Below the pieces are notes generated by a model. It did not search any database. It was not told where the DNA came from and saw nothing but the letters and a program-made list of their open reading frames with translations. A stretch of DNA of 64,000 nt, taken from NCBI RefSeq assembly GCF_018687715.1, contig NC_056752.1, positions 16,389,501-16,453,500 on the forward strand, given 5' to 3'. The position numbers and the translations under genes were made by a program. This DNA is from Carya illinoinensis (taxonomy: Eukaryota > Streptophyta > Magnoliopsida > Fagales > Juglandaceae). Shown here one piece after another: positions 22,808 through 34,560 of the stretch (within the stretch, counting starts at the first letter, position 1; each line of letters starts with the position of its first letter).

Positions 22808-25800
22808 AGATTTTATCTTGGAATCTCCGTGGGCTTGGGAACCCACGGGGTATTCGTACTCTACGTGATTTACTCATGTGTGAAGCTCCCAAAATTCTGT
22901 TTTTGCAAGAAACGAAAGTATCATCTCGCCGGTTGGATTTTTGTAAGTTGAGGTTGGGTTTTCGGTGTTGTTTTGGTGCTGACAGTGTGGGTCGAAGTGT
23001 GGGTTTGGCTCTCTTTTGGAAGGACAACATTCATCTGACGATTGTTAGTTATTCTAGAAATCATATTCATGCATCTATTAAAAACTGTGATGGGGTGGAA
23101 TGGTTGTTGACAGGGGTGTATGGTCATCTCGAGAGTGGGCAGCGGTTTGCAGTTTGGAGTCTTTTGAATTTTTTGGGCCGTGGGGTTGATTTACCATGGT
23201 TAGTTTTTGGGGATTTCAATGAAATTTTAGATCATTCTGAGAAATTGGGTGGAAACATAAGGAGTGAATCACAGCTGAGGGAGTTTCGAGAGGTTTTATC
23301 GGACCGCCACTTGAGAGATTTGGGTTATGAGGGGGCCCCTTTTACTTGGAGTAACCGTAGGGGAGAGGAGGGTTTAGTGAAGGAAAGGTTAGATAGATTT
23401 CTCGCTAACTCTTTGTGGTGTGAAATATATCTAAACCTTCGAGTTACACATGGGGCTGCAACCTATTCTGATCACATCCCGTTATGGTTGGATACTGAAG
23501 GGGCTTTGATTAGAAGGAGGAATAGGAGGTTGTTTAGATTTGAGGCTATGTGGGTGGGCGAAAAGGAATGTTCTTCGATTATTGAGAGGGCTTGGTGTCA
23601 GAGAAATGGTCCTAATTCTTTGGATCAGATTATGGGAAGGATTTCTCACTGTGCTACAGAGTTAGGACGATGGAATAAGACTTCTTTTGGATATGTGCAG
23701 AAGAATTTAGCTATTACTAAAAGGAGGCTGCAATGTTTAGAAGCGAATGACTCGGGATCACATTTTCTAGAGGAACATAAAGAATCTTGCCTTGAGGTTC
23801 AAAAATGGCTTGAAAGGGATGAGTTAATGTGGAAGCAAAGATCTTGAGTAAAGTGGCTCAGAGAAGGGGATTGTAATTCCAGGTATTTTCATTCTAAGGC
23901 ATCCACTAGACGAAGAAAGAACAGTATTATGCAGTTGCAAGATGAGTCTGGCCGTTGGCAAAAAGGGGATCAGATGGATGCTTTAATTACTGAATACTTT
24001 CAGAATCTGTTCACTGCTGCAGATCGTGTGGATATGGGAGATATTCTTTCGGGTGTTGAGGCTATAGTCACAGCTAAGATGAATGAGGCTCTGTTAAAAC
24101 CTTATGTTGCTGAAGAGGCGGAGTTAGCTTTAAAACAGATGCACCCTTCTAAGGCCCTTGGACCTGATGGTATGCCTCCTCTTTTCTTTCAGAAATATTG
24201 GGGTGTGATAGGTAATTCTATTACCACTGCTTTACTTTCAGCTTTGAATTCTGGCATGTTTCCTAAAGGTTTAAATCATACTTTCATTACTTTAATCCCA
24301 AAGAAAGTTTCTCCTTCAAAGGTAGCAGATTTTCGCCCTATTAGTCTGTATAATGTACTTTATAAGATCCTTTCTAAAGTTATTGCAAATAGACTTAAGA
24401 GAGTTTTGCCGGTTGTTATCTCTGATACTCAAAGCGCATTTGTTCCTGGTAGACAGATTTCAGATAATATTCTTATTGCGTATGAATTGCTATATTTTCT
24501 TCGTACTAAGCGAAAGGGTCGGAAGGGGTTTATGTCCCTCAAACTTGATATGAGTAAAGTATATGATAGGGTGGAATGGATGTTCTTAGAAAAAATTATG
24601 GAGTCCCTAGACTTTGATAAGAAACTGATTTCTTTAGTTATGCTCTGTGTTAGAATAGTTTCTTTTTCTGTTTTAGTCAATGGAAATCCTAAAGGCCCTA
24701 TTATTCCTTCTCGGGGTCTTAGGCAAGGGGATCCGTTATCACCATATTTGTTTCTTTTGTGCACGGAAGGTCTTATTTCATTGCTGAAAAGGAATGTGGG
24801 TAGGGAAGGGGTGGATGGGATAAGGATTTGTAGAGATGCTCCTAGAATCAATCACTTGTTATTTGCGGATGATAGTGTCATTTTTTGTAAAGCCGATGTG
24901 AGTACAAATGTGAAGATCCAAGCTTTGTTGAATAAGTACGAGAGAGCTTCAATAAGGAAAAAACTTCTATGGTCTTTAGCAAAAATGTGAATGATGACCT
25001 GAAAAGAGATATTATGCAGTTGTGGGGAGGTAGTTTTACACAGCAGTATGAGAAGTACTTAGGGCTGCCACCCATGGTTGGGAGGTCAAAAAAGCAAGCT
25101 TTTTTTGATATAAAGAAGAAAGTGTGGCAGAAGTTACAGGTATGGAAGGGGAATTTGTTATCTCAAGGGGGTAGGGAGGTGCTTATAAAAGCTGTAGCTA
25201 TGTCTATCTCTACTTATGCCATGAGTTGTTTTTTGTTTCCTAAAACTTTGTGTAATGAGTTAGAGATGATGATGGCAAAATTTTGGTAGGGTGATCACTC
25301 TCGGGAAAACAAATAACATTGGTGTAGATGGGAGAAGTTGTGTGTTTCAAAATTCCAAGGTGGGATGGGTTTTCGAGACCTTCATCTTTTTAATTTAGCC
25401 CTTTTGGCAAAACAATGGTGGAGGCTTTAAGAAATGAGGATTCTCTTCTTTACAAAGTTTATAAAGCCAAGTATTTTCCGAATTCAAGCTTGTTTGAAGC
25501 CAAAGTTGGTGCTAGTTCATCTTATGTTTGGAAGCGAATTTGGGAAGCTCTTGTTTGTTTGAGAAAGGGTTGTAGGTGGCGTGTGGGGAATGGGCAAATT
25601 GCTCGTATCTCTAAGGATCCATGGTTACCAAATGGTTCAAGTGTTTCAGCTTTGGTTGAGGTTGATGAGAATTTAAAAGTTCATTCTTTGATAGATGCAA
25701 GCACAGGTTGGTGGGATGTTCATATGGTGAGAGCTCTATTCAATCCAAATTTAGTTCAACAGATTTTAAAACTACAAATCTCTGTAAATTCTGAAGACTC

Positions 25801-26847
25801 TTTGTATTGGAGTCACAAGAAGAATGGTAGTTTTTCTGTTAAGAGTGCTTATCGATTTCTTCAACAGAGTCAACATCTTTCACTTGGGCAGTCTTCTAGT
25901 GGCAACTCTGAAGCTGTGTTTTGGAAGTCATTATGGCATCTGAAACTTCCTCAGACGATGAAGATTTTTGCATGGAGGGCGTGTCAGGAGAAGCTTCCAA
26001 CCTATCTGAATCTGAAGAAGAAACATGTATTGAATGATGCAACTGTGTGCTATGTAATCAAGGTATGGAAGATGCTGCTCATGCTCTGTATTTTTGTTCG
26101 GAAGTAAGGAATGTGTGGGGGGTGTTTTGTTCTCAAATGGATAACTTGCAATCTGAGTTGTCCTTTTGGGATCTGGCACATTTGGCCCAAGTTAGAGGCT
26201 CTGATTCTTTGTTGGCCAGATTTGTAGCTATAACGTGGGGTCTTTGGTATAGAAGGAATAAAAGGATTTATGAGAATATTTCTATGCATTTTAGTGTGAC
26301 TGTCAATAATGCACTTTCTTTACAACAAGAATATGAACAGGTGCACCTGTTTGATGTTTCAAATCCGAAGATTAGCAAGGTGGTAAGATGGCATCCTCCT
26401 CCGAATGACTTTCTAAAATTGAACATTGATGGGGCCACTTTTCCTGAACATTCTGTTGCTGGGGTTGGAGTGGTCTTGAGGAATCATAATGGAGAGGTTC
26501 TCGTGGCTTGTTCTAAGGTAGAGAAAGAAGTCTCCTCTGTTGAATTCATTGAGGCAGTTGAGCTTCTTAGAGGCTTACAGCTGTGTGTTCAATGGGGTGT
26601 CCCAAAGCTTATGCTTGAAACCGACTGTTTGATTTTGGTTAATGCTTTGAATGGAAATTCTGAATGTTTAACAGATTTTGAATTTATTCTTCAAGATATA
26701 AGAAGATTAATGGAGGCCTTCCAAGAAGTTAAAGTGGTGCATGTCAACCGTTTGGGCAATTTGGTGGCTCATCTTCTGGCAAGACATGCTTGGTTGATTG
26801 ATGATATTTGTATGTGGTGGAATTATTGTTCTTCTTTTGTTAGTTAA
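22804..26847 (+). pseudogene. L1 ORF2 polyprotein: endonuclease, reverse transcriptase, RNase H
   Basis: The frame from ATG 22804 opens with an APE-type endonuclease (MKILSWNLRGLG, FLQETK, GDFNEIL, SDHIPL). A TGA at 23846-23848 falls where an Arg codon is usual (RS*VKWLREGD). Reverse transcriptase follows (LGPDGMPP, FRPISLYNVLYKILSKV, LRQGDPLSPYLF, FADDSVIF). Frame changes lie near 24950-24990 and 25410, and a TAG at 25287 interrupts AKFW. After a further frame shift near 26050 the C-terminal frame encodes a plant-L1 RNase H with LNIDGAT, SSVEFIEA, ETDCLILV and VAHLLARHA, so the D-E-D-(H) set is present. The product would nick target DNA and copy the element RNA in place. It is inactive as it stands. 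Confidence 0.92.
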
Positions 26848-26949
26848 GCTATATGGCTTGATCAACTTGCTATTTGTAAGGATCTTTAGTTTAATAAAAG
26901 GAAAGTCTGATTATCAAAAAAAAAAAAAAAAAAAAAAACGTAAAGTTTT

Positions 26950-27282
26950 TATTTAAAAGCAGAAAATAAATAAATAAACAAATAAAAAGTGCTCAATCGA
27001 TCGTCGCTTAGAAGCGAGCAGGTCTCTGATCAAGTCCTGAAATTAAAGGAATTAATTAATAGATCAAAATATGATTTATAGTAAGGGTGGGTCTACACCC
27101 ACAGTTGTGGCTCGGTTAGTCTATTTTAAAATTTTTTTATTATATTATTTTTTTAATATTTTTTAATATTTTTAAAAGATTACAATATTATTAAACAATG
27201 TTTTTTTAATTATTAAATCAAAAATTAAAAATTAAAAATCAAAGCAGGAGCTGGGCAGTTGGATTCTAACTTTTTCTTTATA
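26950..27282. other. No gene; AT-rich, probable MITE at about 27080-27262
   Basis: The stretch 27160-27240 (AGATTACAATATTATTAAAC, then TTTAATTATTAAATC) resembles 61645-61700 beside the right CACTA end. This suggests two members of another small AT-rich repeat family. Boundaries are not clear. Confidence 0.35.
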
Positions 27283-27290
27283 GTAATATC

Positions 27291-27665
27291 CAATGTTTTG
27301 AATACCCTATAGGTCAAGGTACTGAAATGAAATATTTCTATACTAGTACTGTTTTATGTACTATTTCAGAATAGTCGATATATGAATAAATTATTTATAT
27401 AAATATCTGTATTAATTATATTTTAAAATAATAATTTATATATGAATAAATTATATATAAATACATATATATAAATTATAAATAATCTGATTTGAATTTA
27501 GGATAAAAAAATGAGATTGTATTTTAAAAAAATAATAAAAAGTAATTTGGACCGATACAATTATTACAGGCCAATATTTAGACCGGTATGAAATATATAT
27601 AATTTCTATATCAGACCAACTATCAGTACGGCATATATCAATATGGTATGAAATTTAAAACACAA
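27291..27665. mobile_element. hAT-type MITE, family 1 copy B (375 bp)
   Basis: A perfect 8-bp direct repeat GTAATATC flanks it (27283-27290 and 27666-27673). It begins CAATGTTTTGAATACC and ends TTTAAAACACAA in inverse orientation. It shares AATTATATTTTAAAATAATA and the GACCGGTAT-type words with copy A at 9343-9800. Confidence 0.88.
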
Positions 27666-27673
27666 GTAATATC

Positions 27674-29595
27674 CCAACTCTGAGTGCATTACTACTGTTG
27701 AACTTTACTGTTCCATTCGGCCTAGTATGAGTCCCAAGCTGTTTGGTGGTAAGCTAGCTGGGCTTTGGGTATCCGATCGTCGCTGGGATCACGGGGGAAG
27801 TCATATTTACATAAGTAATTCATATAGCTCATTAATTACTTTCTTATGCTAAGAGCATTTTAACGGAGTATTTATATATAAAAATAAAGTAAGTTTTAAC
27901 TATTAAAGATGAAAAGAGATTTATAATGGATTAGCTAAACTCAAATTATTTAACTTTCAGCTACATATTGAAAAATATAAAGTCAAATTTGATTGTTACT
28001 CTTTAAAGAACAAATGTTTATTTTATTACTTTATATTACTCATAATTATTAATTTAATTAGAATATGATGACTAATTAATTTATAATAGATAAAATAATA
28101 AAATATGATAAAATAAAATATATAAATAATTAAAAAAATTAAATATTTTTTAATTATTAATTATTCAATACCTTATTATAATGAATAAATGGATAGTTAA
28201 ATGTGAAGATTTGATGTGAATAATCAAAATTAAATTCATTTTATATTATAATTTTATTATTATATAATAAAAAAATAGCTATTCTAATATAAAAACTTAT
28301 GTGAATAGAATAATTAAAAATTAAATTTATCTTACATTCATTAAATTTAACGTTGTTGCGATCAAGTACATGTACACGCGTACGTATGAAATAATGAATG
28401 TTATATAATTCCTACAATATTTCTTAGAAAATATTTACTAATTTATATTAAGAAGAAATATGATAATTAAGGATCTTATATATTTACACATGCTTTTAAT
28501 TATTTTTTAATTTTTGTTATATGAAAACTTTTATATATCGTATGGCCTCTACATAAATTCTGACATCTTCCATACTTCCTCCATGCTCATGTGGCTCTCC
28601 TTCAAGATTTTTAGAGCCTGATTAATATTTAACTTAATTCAATATGCTAGAAGTCAATGAATTTAAAATATAGCCCATATCAATTAAAAGAAATTAATAA
28701 GAAACGTGGATTGCAATGCCAAAAGTAGTTGTATTCATGAGTTTTTTAAAACAGATATTTTGTATTAGCTATGTATTTTGGCATGATTATGCTTCAGAAA
28801 GAATTATTAATTGAGTAATTTTACATATAACTGTAAAATATGTAAATGCTGCGTAATTGTTTTGAAAAAAAGTGAGATGTATTATTAAAAAGTTAATTTT
28901 TTTTTATGTGGATCTCATGTTTTATTAATTTTTTTAAATGATTACACGTGGATTGTATAATTTATAATTATAAATATATTTTCTCTTATTAATTATATGA
29001 TAATATTTTTGCATCACTTAAAATCTCGCTTGTCAAATTGTTCTTTGTACTTCTTCATATACGAATTAATTAGTGAACTGAGTGAGGGTCTTACCCGTGT
29101 CAATTGAGTCTACGATTTCTTGAATGTGGAAATGTACGGTGTAACGAGCAATTTAGAGAGCAATTACGATCTGTGATGAGTAAATTTGTGAGTGAAATAT
29201 TGAAGCAAGTGTTGTGTGCGAAACAAAGAATGAGAAAGACTTCCTGGCATGCGGAGTGGAAGATGAAACCTAGATTTGGAAGCCACCAAAATCGCAGCAA
29301 GAAAACAGAGGGAAGTAGAAGGGCGCGAGAGGGAGAGGGAGTCCGATGAGAGACAAATGGCCTGAGAGTGAGGGAAAAGAGATACATTGAGAAGATGAGG
29401 AGATGAGAGAGTGAAGTTTGGAACAAATAAAAACTAAAAAACAGAGAGGGAAAGGAGAAAAACCATCAGGAGATGAAGAGAGAAAGCATAAGGCTTTAAG
29501 CCTTACTTGAAATGACACCATCTTTGAGTGTCACTGGGCTGGCACTTTATGGGTTGGATTTCCTCTAATCTGGGCCTTGAGTCCGGGCTTTATGA
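27674..29595. other. No gene recognised; AT-rich
   Basis: 27850-28350 is extremely AT-rich and has the look of a decayed MITE. A 45-bp segment at 29019-29064 (ATCTCGCTTGTCAAATTG...) recurs with a few changes at 31477-31521, bracketing direct-repeat copy B. Short open frames at 29100-29520 are Arg/Lys-rich on plus and Ser/Leu-rich on minus, and match no family. Confidence 0.4.
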
Positions 29596-31465
29596 TACCA
29601 ACAAGGGCACTTCGACCACCTTGCATCCTCCACTCAGTGGTTCATTCTCATTGTTCTCTTTGAGACCATACGAAAAATGAAACTATTCCATTGATTTTCT
29701 CTTAGACAACACAGTACAAACAACAAAGAGAAAAACAAAGCTGAAGTTTATGAAAACGAAGCAATTCCACTGGATTTTCTCTCTAGCCGAAACAATTTTA
29801 TATATGAGAACCGAAACAATAATTTTAAATTCCCAAACAGCAACATGAATTTTCTCTTTGACCGAAACAAGAATAACACTGGGTTTTCAGTCACAACAAT
29901 AATCTAAGAGAAGCATGTAGAGACCATATAAAATCAAAATGCATTTATTATATCTATGCGATATATTTTATTGAAACCATAGAATATCTATAACCTGTAG
30001 CCCTAATACCATATATTAAATATTTTAATATAAAACATTAAATTTTAGAATATTTGATTTTCTATTATCCACGATAATAAATAATAATAGCTACAAAACA
30101 GACATCTCTCCATCACAGTTTGATAGAGAATTTAGCCTAACTATGAGAGAAGAATCATCTTATCAACTTTACCTCTAAGTGTCTTCCGATAGCTAGAGGC
30201 ACAAATTATGTTGTAGGTGACAACTTTTAAACCACTCAGTGCTATTTATAGATTTTTGACCATCATGAAATTCAGAGACCTTCGTGTCTCACTATGACTA
30301 AATCTAAAGGTATTCTTGTCCCACTGTGACTCATTAATTAAATGATAATATTTAAATTAGACTAAACCTATTAGTTCATAGGTGCGTAGGATATAGAGTT
30401 TTAATAAAAATCTTATATGGAGGCCCTACAAAAGCATGTGGGATGGAACCTGCCAAAAGTTCGATGGAGTTCATTGGTCATTCCTGGAATTCTCGCAGGC
30501 ATTTTTGAAATTACGATTGCCACTTTTCTTGGCATTGGTTTTGGATTGGGACAACGTTACTATTATTTTGATTTATACTACTCACTTCTGTGACACTACA
30601 ATACGATACCACTTGGCTTATTAAAAATTTAAAAAGTTAAAAACACAAACATAAAAAATAGAGATAATTTAAAATTTTAGTTTTTCATTTTTTGTATTTT
30701 GGACGACATTTTATTTTAAATATATATATTTTTTAAAATTTTTAATAAGTCCCATGTCAACACATGGTAGTGACATGACATCAAGAGGCAAAATGAGTAA
30801 TATAAAATAAAAAATTCTATTCATCATTTCCATACATCATACCTTACATATAATTTTTTAATTTTTAATTTTTTTCTCTTACTAAATGTATGATGTATGG
30901 ATGATGAGTAAAAGAATTCAATTAATTATTTAGAAAGAATAAAATAAAAAATAATTAAAAAATTAAAATAAGTGTGATGTGTGGTATGCGAAGATGATGA
31001 ATAACAATACCCATATAAAATTGGGCGGTATAATAGCATTTTCTATAGGATTGACAGTGTTGAAACACATGTAAAACCAACTTGCATTTCCGAATCTAGG
31101 GCTGTTACTATTGAGAGAGAGAGAGAGAGACATAGCGATTTGGCTAAATTTTCAACCCTACCTGATCCGTTTAGATGAACAACAGAATCGATTATTATCG
31201 AAACCCGTTTGATGTTTAATCAGGTAATACTTGATACTTGAAAGAAAAATAAGTCGGGTAATCAGGTATCGGCAATGGTTCAAAAATGACGTTTTCGATA
31301 ATGGACCAAACCGGGTTGGATCGGAATAGTAGTAGTTCAGGCCAAGTTGGGCAAGATGTACAGTCCTATCCGAATCTCAAAACTTATTTGTACTCGTATT
31401 TGCACCTACTGGTAATTGCCAAATGTGGCAGTGCCTTGATCGTTTTATATGGTTTTCCTTGATCA
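29596..31465 (-). repeat. Long direct repeat, copy B (possible LTR)
   Basis: This is the second copy of 19506-20970. It matches from TACCAACAAGGGCACT to about 31010. After about 350 bp of extra sequence (31011-31364) it resumes with AATCTCAAAACTTA and GTATTTGCACCTACT. Read on the minus strand, its lower-coordinate end runs into TTGGTATCATAAAGCCC, reminiscent of a tRNA-Met primer-binding site, which suggests a minus-strand LTR. The extra segment carries a (GA)n run at 31111-31129. Confidence 0.65.
30810..31010. mobile_element. MITE family 2, copy C
   Basis: It starts AAAAATTCTATTCATCATT and ends GATGATGAATAACAATACCC, with TGGATGATGAGTAAAAGAAT inside. It sits at the same relative site in copy B of the direct repeat as copy B of this MITE does in copy A. 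Confidence 0.7.
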
Positions 31466-32005
31466 TTATATGTACTTAAAATCTGGCATGTCAAGTTGTT
31501 CTTTGTGCTTCTTCATGTACTATACTCGGAGCAATTTGTCAACTCATGTACTTGCATTACCAAGAAAGGAATTGGGAAATGTCAGCTGTACTTGGAATTT
31601 TAATACCCTTTAAATCTGATATATAGTATACATAATTAATTAATTATCAAAATCAAGTGCAAGTGGTTCTACCAAAATAATACATCACAATATTCCTACA
31701 TTAACCCATGAAGAAATCATTTCAGATGAAAATTTTTACATTAAAGCCTTATATTATATATTTTTAATTAATTAATATATAATTTATCATTTTTATTCTT
31801 TTATTTTAAATATGTATATGTTTAAATAAAAAATTAAGATATGCTGTTTGAGGCTGTCATTTCTCTTTACACTACTTATAACGCATTTCTAAAAAAGAAT
31901 TGGGTATAGCTTGTCTCCGGTGCAAAAAGATTCGGAAATCTCCTGTTAAAGAGTTAATGGTTATGATTGGCTATCAATAAGAAATCCTAATCCTCTAAAT
32001 TCTTT

Positions 32006-32036
<31 letters not shown>

Positions 32037-32421
32037 CAGTATGCACTTGCATTCATTTCGGTCAAATCAAAATCTTTTACATTGTCACTTAATAACTTTC
32101 ATATATGAAGTGCCCAATATATTTTATATCTCTTTAATTTTAAAAATTATATTTGTAATTTTAATTTTGGGATGTGTAAATCTTGTATATTTAAAAAAAA
32201 AAGGATAAATTTGAGATTTATTTAAAAATTTATATTTTTAATTTTAAAACTCGTTTTTTTAAAAAGAAAATATGTGAAAGTTATACAAAAAGTTATTAAC
32301 TAGGGTTACTAACAAACAATCATGATCATTAATTCTTTAACAGTAGATGTCCTTTTCTTTGAGCACAAGATGCAAGCCAAACCCAACCGCAAAAATCCCA
32401 CCAGCAAGATTACCCCAAAGA

Positions 32422-32422
<1 letters not shown>
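31466..32422. other. No gene; AT-rich with a long poly-T tract
   Basis: No coding sequence is recognisable on either strand. A run of about 30 T residues lies at 32008-32037, perhaps the tail of a minus-strand retroposon, but I see no matching body. Confidence 0.4.

Positions 32423-32453
<31 letters not shown>
32423..32453. repeat. (TA)n microsatellite
   Basis: About fifteen TA units directly beside the left arm of the inverted repeat at 32452-33155. Confidence 0.9.
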
Positions 32454-32459
<6 letters not shown>

Positions 32460-33155
32460 ACTCACTATTTTATGAGCATGATTATAAAAATATTATAAAA
32501 TATTTATATTTTAAGAATTTGACATGATATCGTTCTCTTGTTACTAAAATTATATACTCACATGAATCTTCGTTTTAAATATAAGACTATGAATTTATAC
32601 ACGTTATCATCATTTTTAAAAGAGAAATTAAATTATAAATTTCTTTTTCAATGTCTCAAGTTTATACTACTTCTCAAATTATCAAGAATATAAGGTTGTA
32701 TTATAATCAAATCGAGTTCAAGTTGACTAGTGCATGGCCAAACTTTGCTTGTTTATTGAAAAATCAAATCCGAGCTCAATACGAACTTGAATAAAACTTT
32801 TTTTAATGTTCAAACTCAAATTGAGTAAGATATTTTCATGTTCAAACTCAATTAATGGAGATTAATTAAAAATTAAGCCGAGCGCTAGACTTGTTTTGCA
32901 TTTAAAAAAAATGATTTTAATAAATAAAAAATAAAGAAAATCAAAATAATATATTATAATATTTTACTCACATTATACAGTCAGATAAAAATTTATTCTT
33001 GCAGTCACAATATTTTACAAAATAGAATTAAATGCCGACAAGACTTTATGATTATTTAGCTGATCTCATACGACTCTAATCAATTATATTTATATAAAAT
33101 AACAATATTTTTATAATATTTTATAATTATGCTCATAAAATGATGAATTATATGT
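32452..33155. repeat. Inverted-repeat pair, arms of about 50 bp, about 600 bp apart
   Basis: The left arm (32454-32505) contains ATTTTATGAGCATGATTATA and the right arm (33104-33153) contains TATAATTATGCTCATAAAAT, its near-perfect reverse complement; the match extends through the ATATTATAAAA flank. No open frame lies between them. This fits a small DNA transposon or foldback element of about 700 bp in a TA-rich target. Confidence 0.6.
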
Positions 33156-33834
33156 ATATACATGTATGTATTCCTTAAGGGAGATGCTTGAAAAATAAAA
33201 TTTTAAAACCAATGAGTTTGAATCTCCACCATTTGTTAGAAAAGAATACACGTGTTAATGCTTTGTTATTAGAACAGTAGAAGTCTTGTTAATAATAAAC
33301 TGGAGGTATGCCGAACCCATGGAATTATATATGTGTAGTGCTAGAGCACTAGTATAAATTTTATATTTTATTTATTTATTTTTAAAAATAAGAAATATAT
33401 TAATACACTAAAACTCATTTTTTTAATAATTAAGTAAAAAAAATTTAAATATATAATAATGAGCGGTCAAAATAAGGGAGCAAACTCATGTATTTAATTT
33501 TTTTTTGTTTAATAGTTAAGAATGTGACTATTAGTGTATTTGTGTATTTTTTATTTTTTAAAATTATTTAAAGATATTTTAAAAATATTAAAAAACAAAA
33601 AATGAAAAAAATGGAAAAAAAAAGGAAGTGAAATTTGATCTAACTATGGGCATGCTGAGCGATCACTACTGGGCGGCATAGTAGCAGTCCCAGACTCCCA
33701 ATTTATATATAAAGGAATAATACTAAGAGCCGATAGATGCATGTACTGATATATAAAAATGGGGTAGCATTATAGCTACCGAGGAATCTTCTGATTATAA
33801 GGCCATTCAAATATATATATTTTTTTCATATATA
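33156..33834. other. No gene; AT-rich flank of the CACTA element
   Basis: A mixture of AT-rich repeat-like DNA (33320-33720). The last 80 bp (33750-33834) may be the left half of a small repeat that the CACTA element split; see the matching half at 61624-61745. Confidence 0.35.
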
Positions 33835-34560
33835 TACTACAAGAAATATTAAGGTTCCCCAAGGGGCTATTCGTGGCAAAACGGTACTTTTTTGTGGGAA
33901 TATACTTTTTCCCTCAAGTTCTGCCTGTGGGAGTCTCGTGGCATATAATTCGTCGCAACTGCTCACATTTCTCATGATAACTCTAATTGGTGGGGATTGA
34001 ATGTTTTTAACCATGGAATATTCCGTGGTTAAATCCTTTACTCGTTATCACAAAAGCCAATTAATTTGCTATCAATTTCATGGGTAAAAGAGATAATGCC
34101 ACTAGATTCACCCGTGGGTAAAGGTGTAATTCCCATAAGTACAATTCATAAGTAATGGAGTAAGTCCCACCAAAGCTACCCTTGGGCAACGATATAATTC
34201 CCATCAGTGGTACTCGTGGGTAATGGAGCAAGTCCCACCTTAAAAACTCGTTGGGTAAAGGAGCAACACTAACCAGAGGATTTTGTAGGTATACTTATTA
34301 GGCACTACTTAGTTGGTGGCAAATAAGCCCTGCTTGAAACATATATTTGTTGATTACCCATGATTGTGATGGTGGGAATTATTTAATTTCCATGAATTTT
34401 GTGACGTGGCAACAAGACATAAAATTTTTTCAATGCTAAAATATTTATTTTTTTTCCCCACAAAACTTCACTCGTAGGCAAAAATTTTTTTCCATGAGTT
34501 GAACCCTTAGGAAATGTGTCTGATTTTAACTGGGTGACTTTTTCCCCACAACCATATTCC
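33835..34560 (-). repeat. CACTA 3' subterminal repeat region
   Basis: Words such as CGTGGGTAA, GGAGCAAGTCCCACC, GTAATTCCCAT and their variants recur at irregular intervals of roughly 50-70 bp between 34080 and 34290, with further CCCACGAGT/CGTGGCA words on both sides. Dense subterminal motifs of this kind are the binding platform of the small CACTA protein. No coding sequence lies here. Confidence 0.6.

Larger units (their letters stand above)
21263..26937 (+). mobile_element. L1-type non-LTR retrotransposon (LINE), near full length, inactive
   Basis: The element has two coding regions in plant-L1 order and ends in a poly-A tail (about 26916-26937). It is flanked by the 12-bp target duplication ACGTAAAGTTTT (21251-21262 and 26938-26949). 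ORF1 has a CCHC knuckle; ORF2 has endonuclease, reverse transcriptase, a zinc-finger region and a C-terminal RNase H. Several stops and frameshifts make it non-functional. The near-complete 5' region and intact target duplication suggest a moderately old but full-length insertion. Confidence 0.93.

Noticed and set aside
29104..29521. Possible small basic protein gene
   Set aside because: Composition follows the GA-rich DNA; no family motif, and overlapping frames on both strands are equally long.
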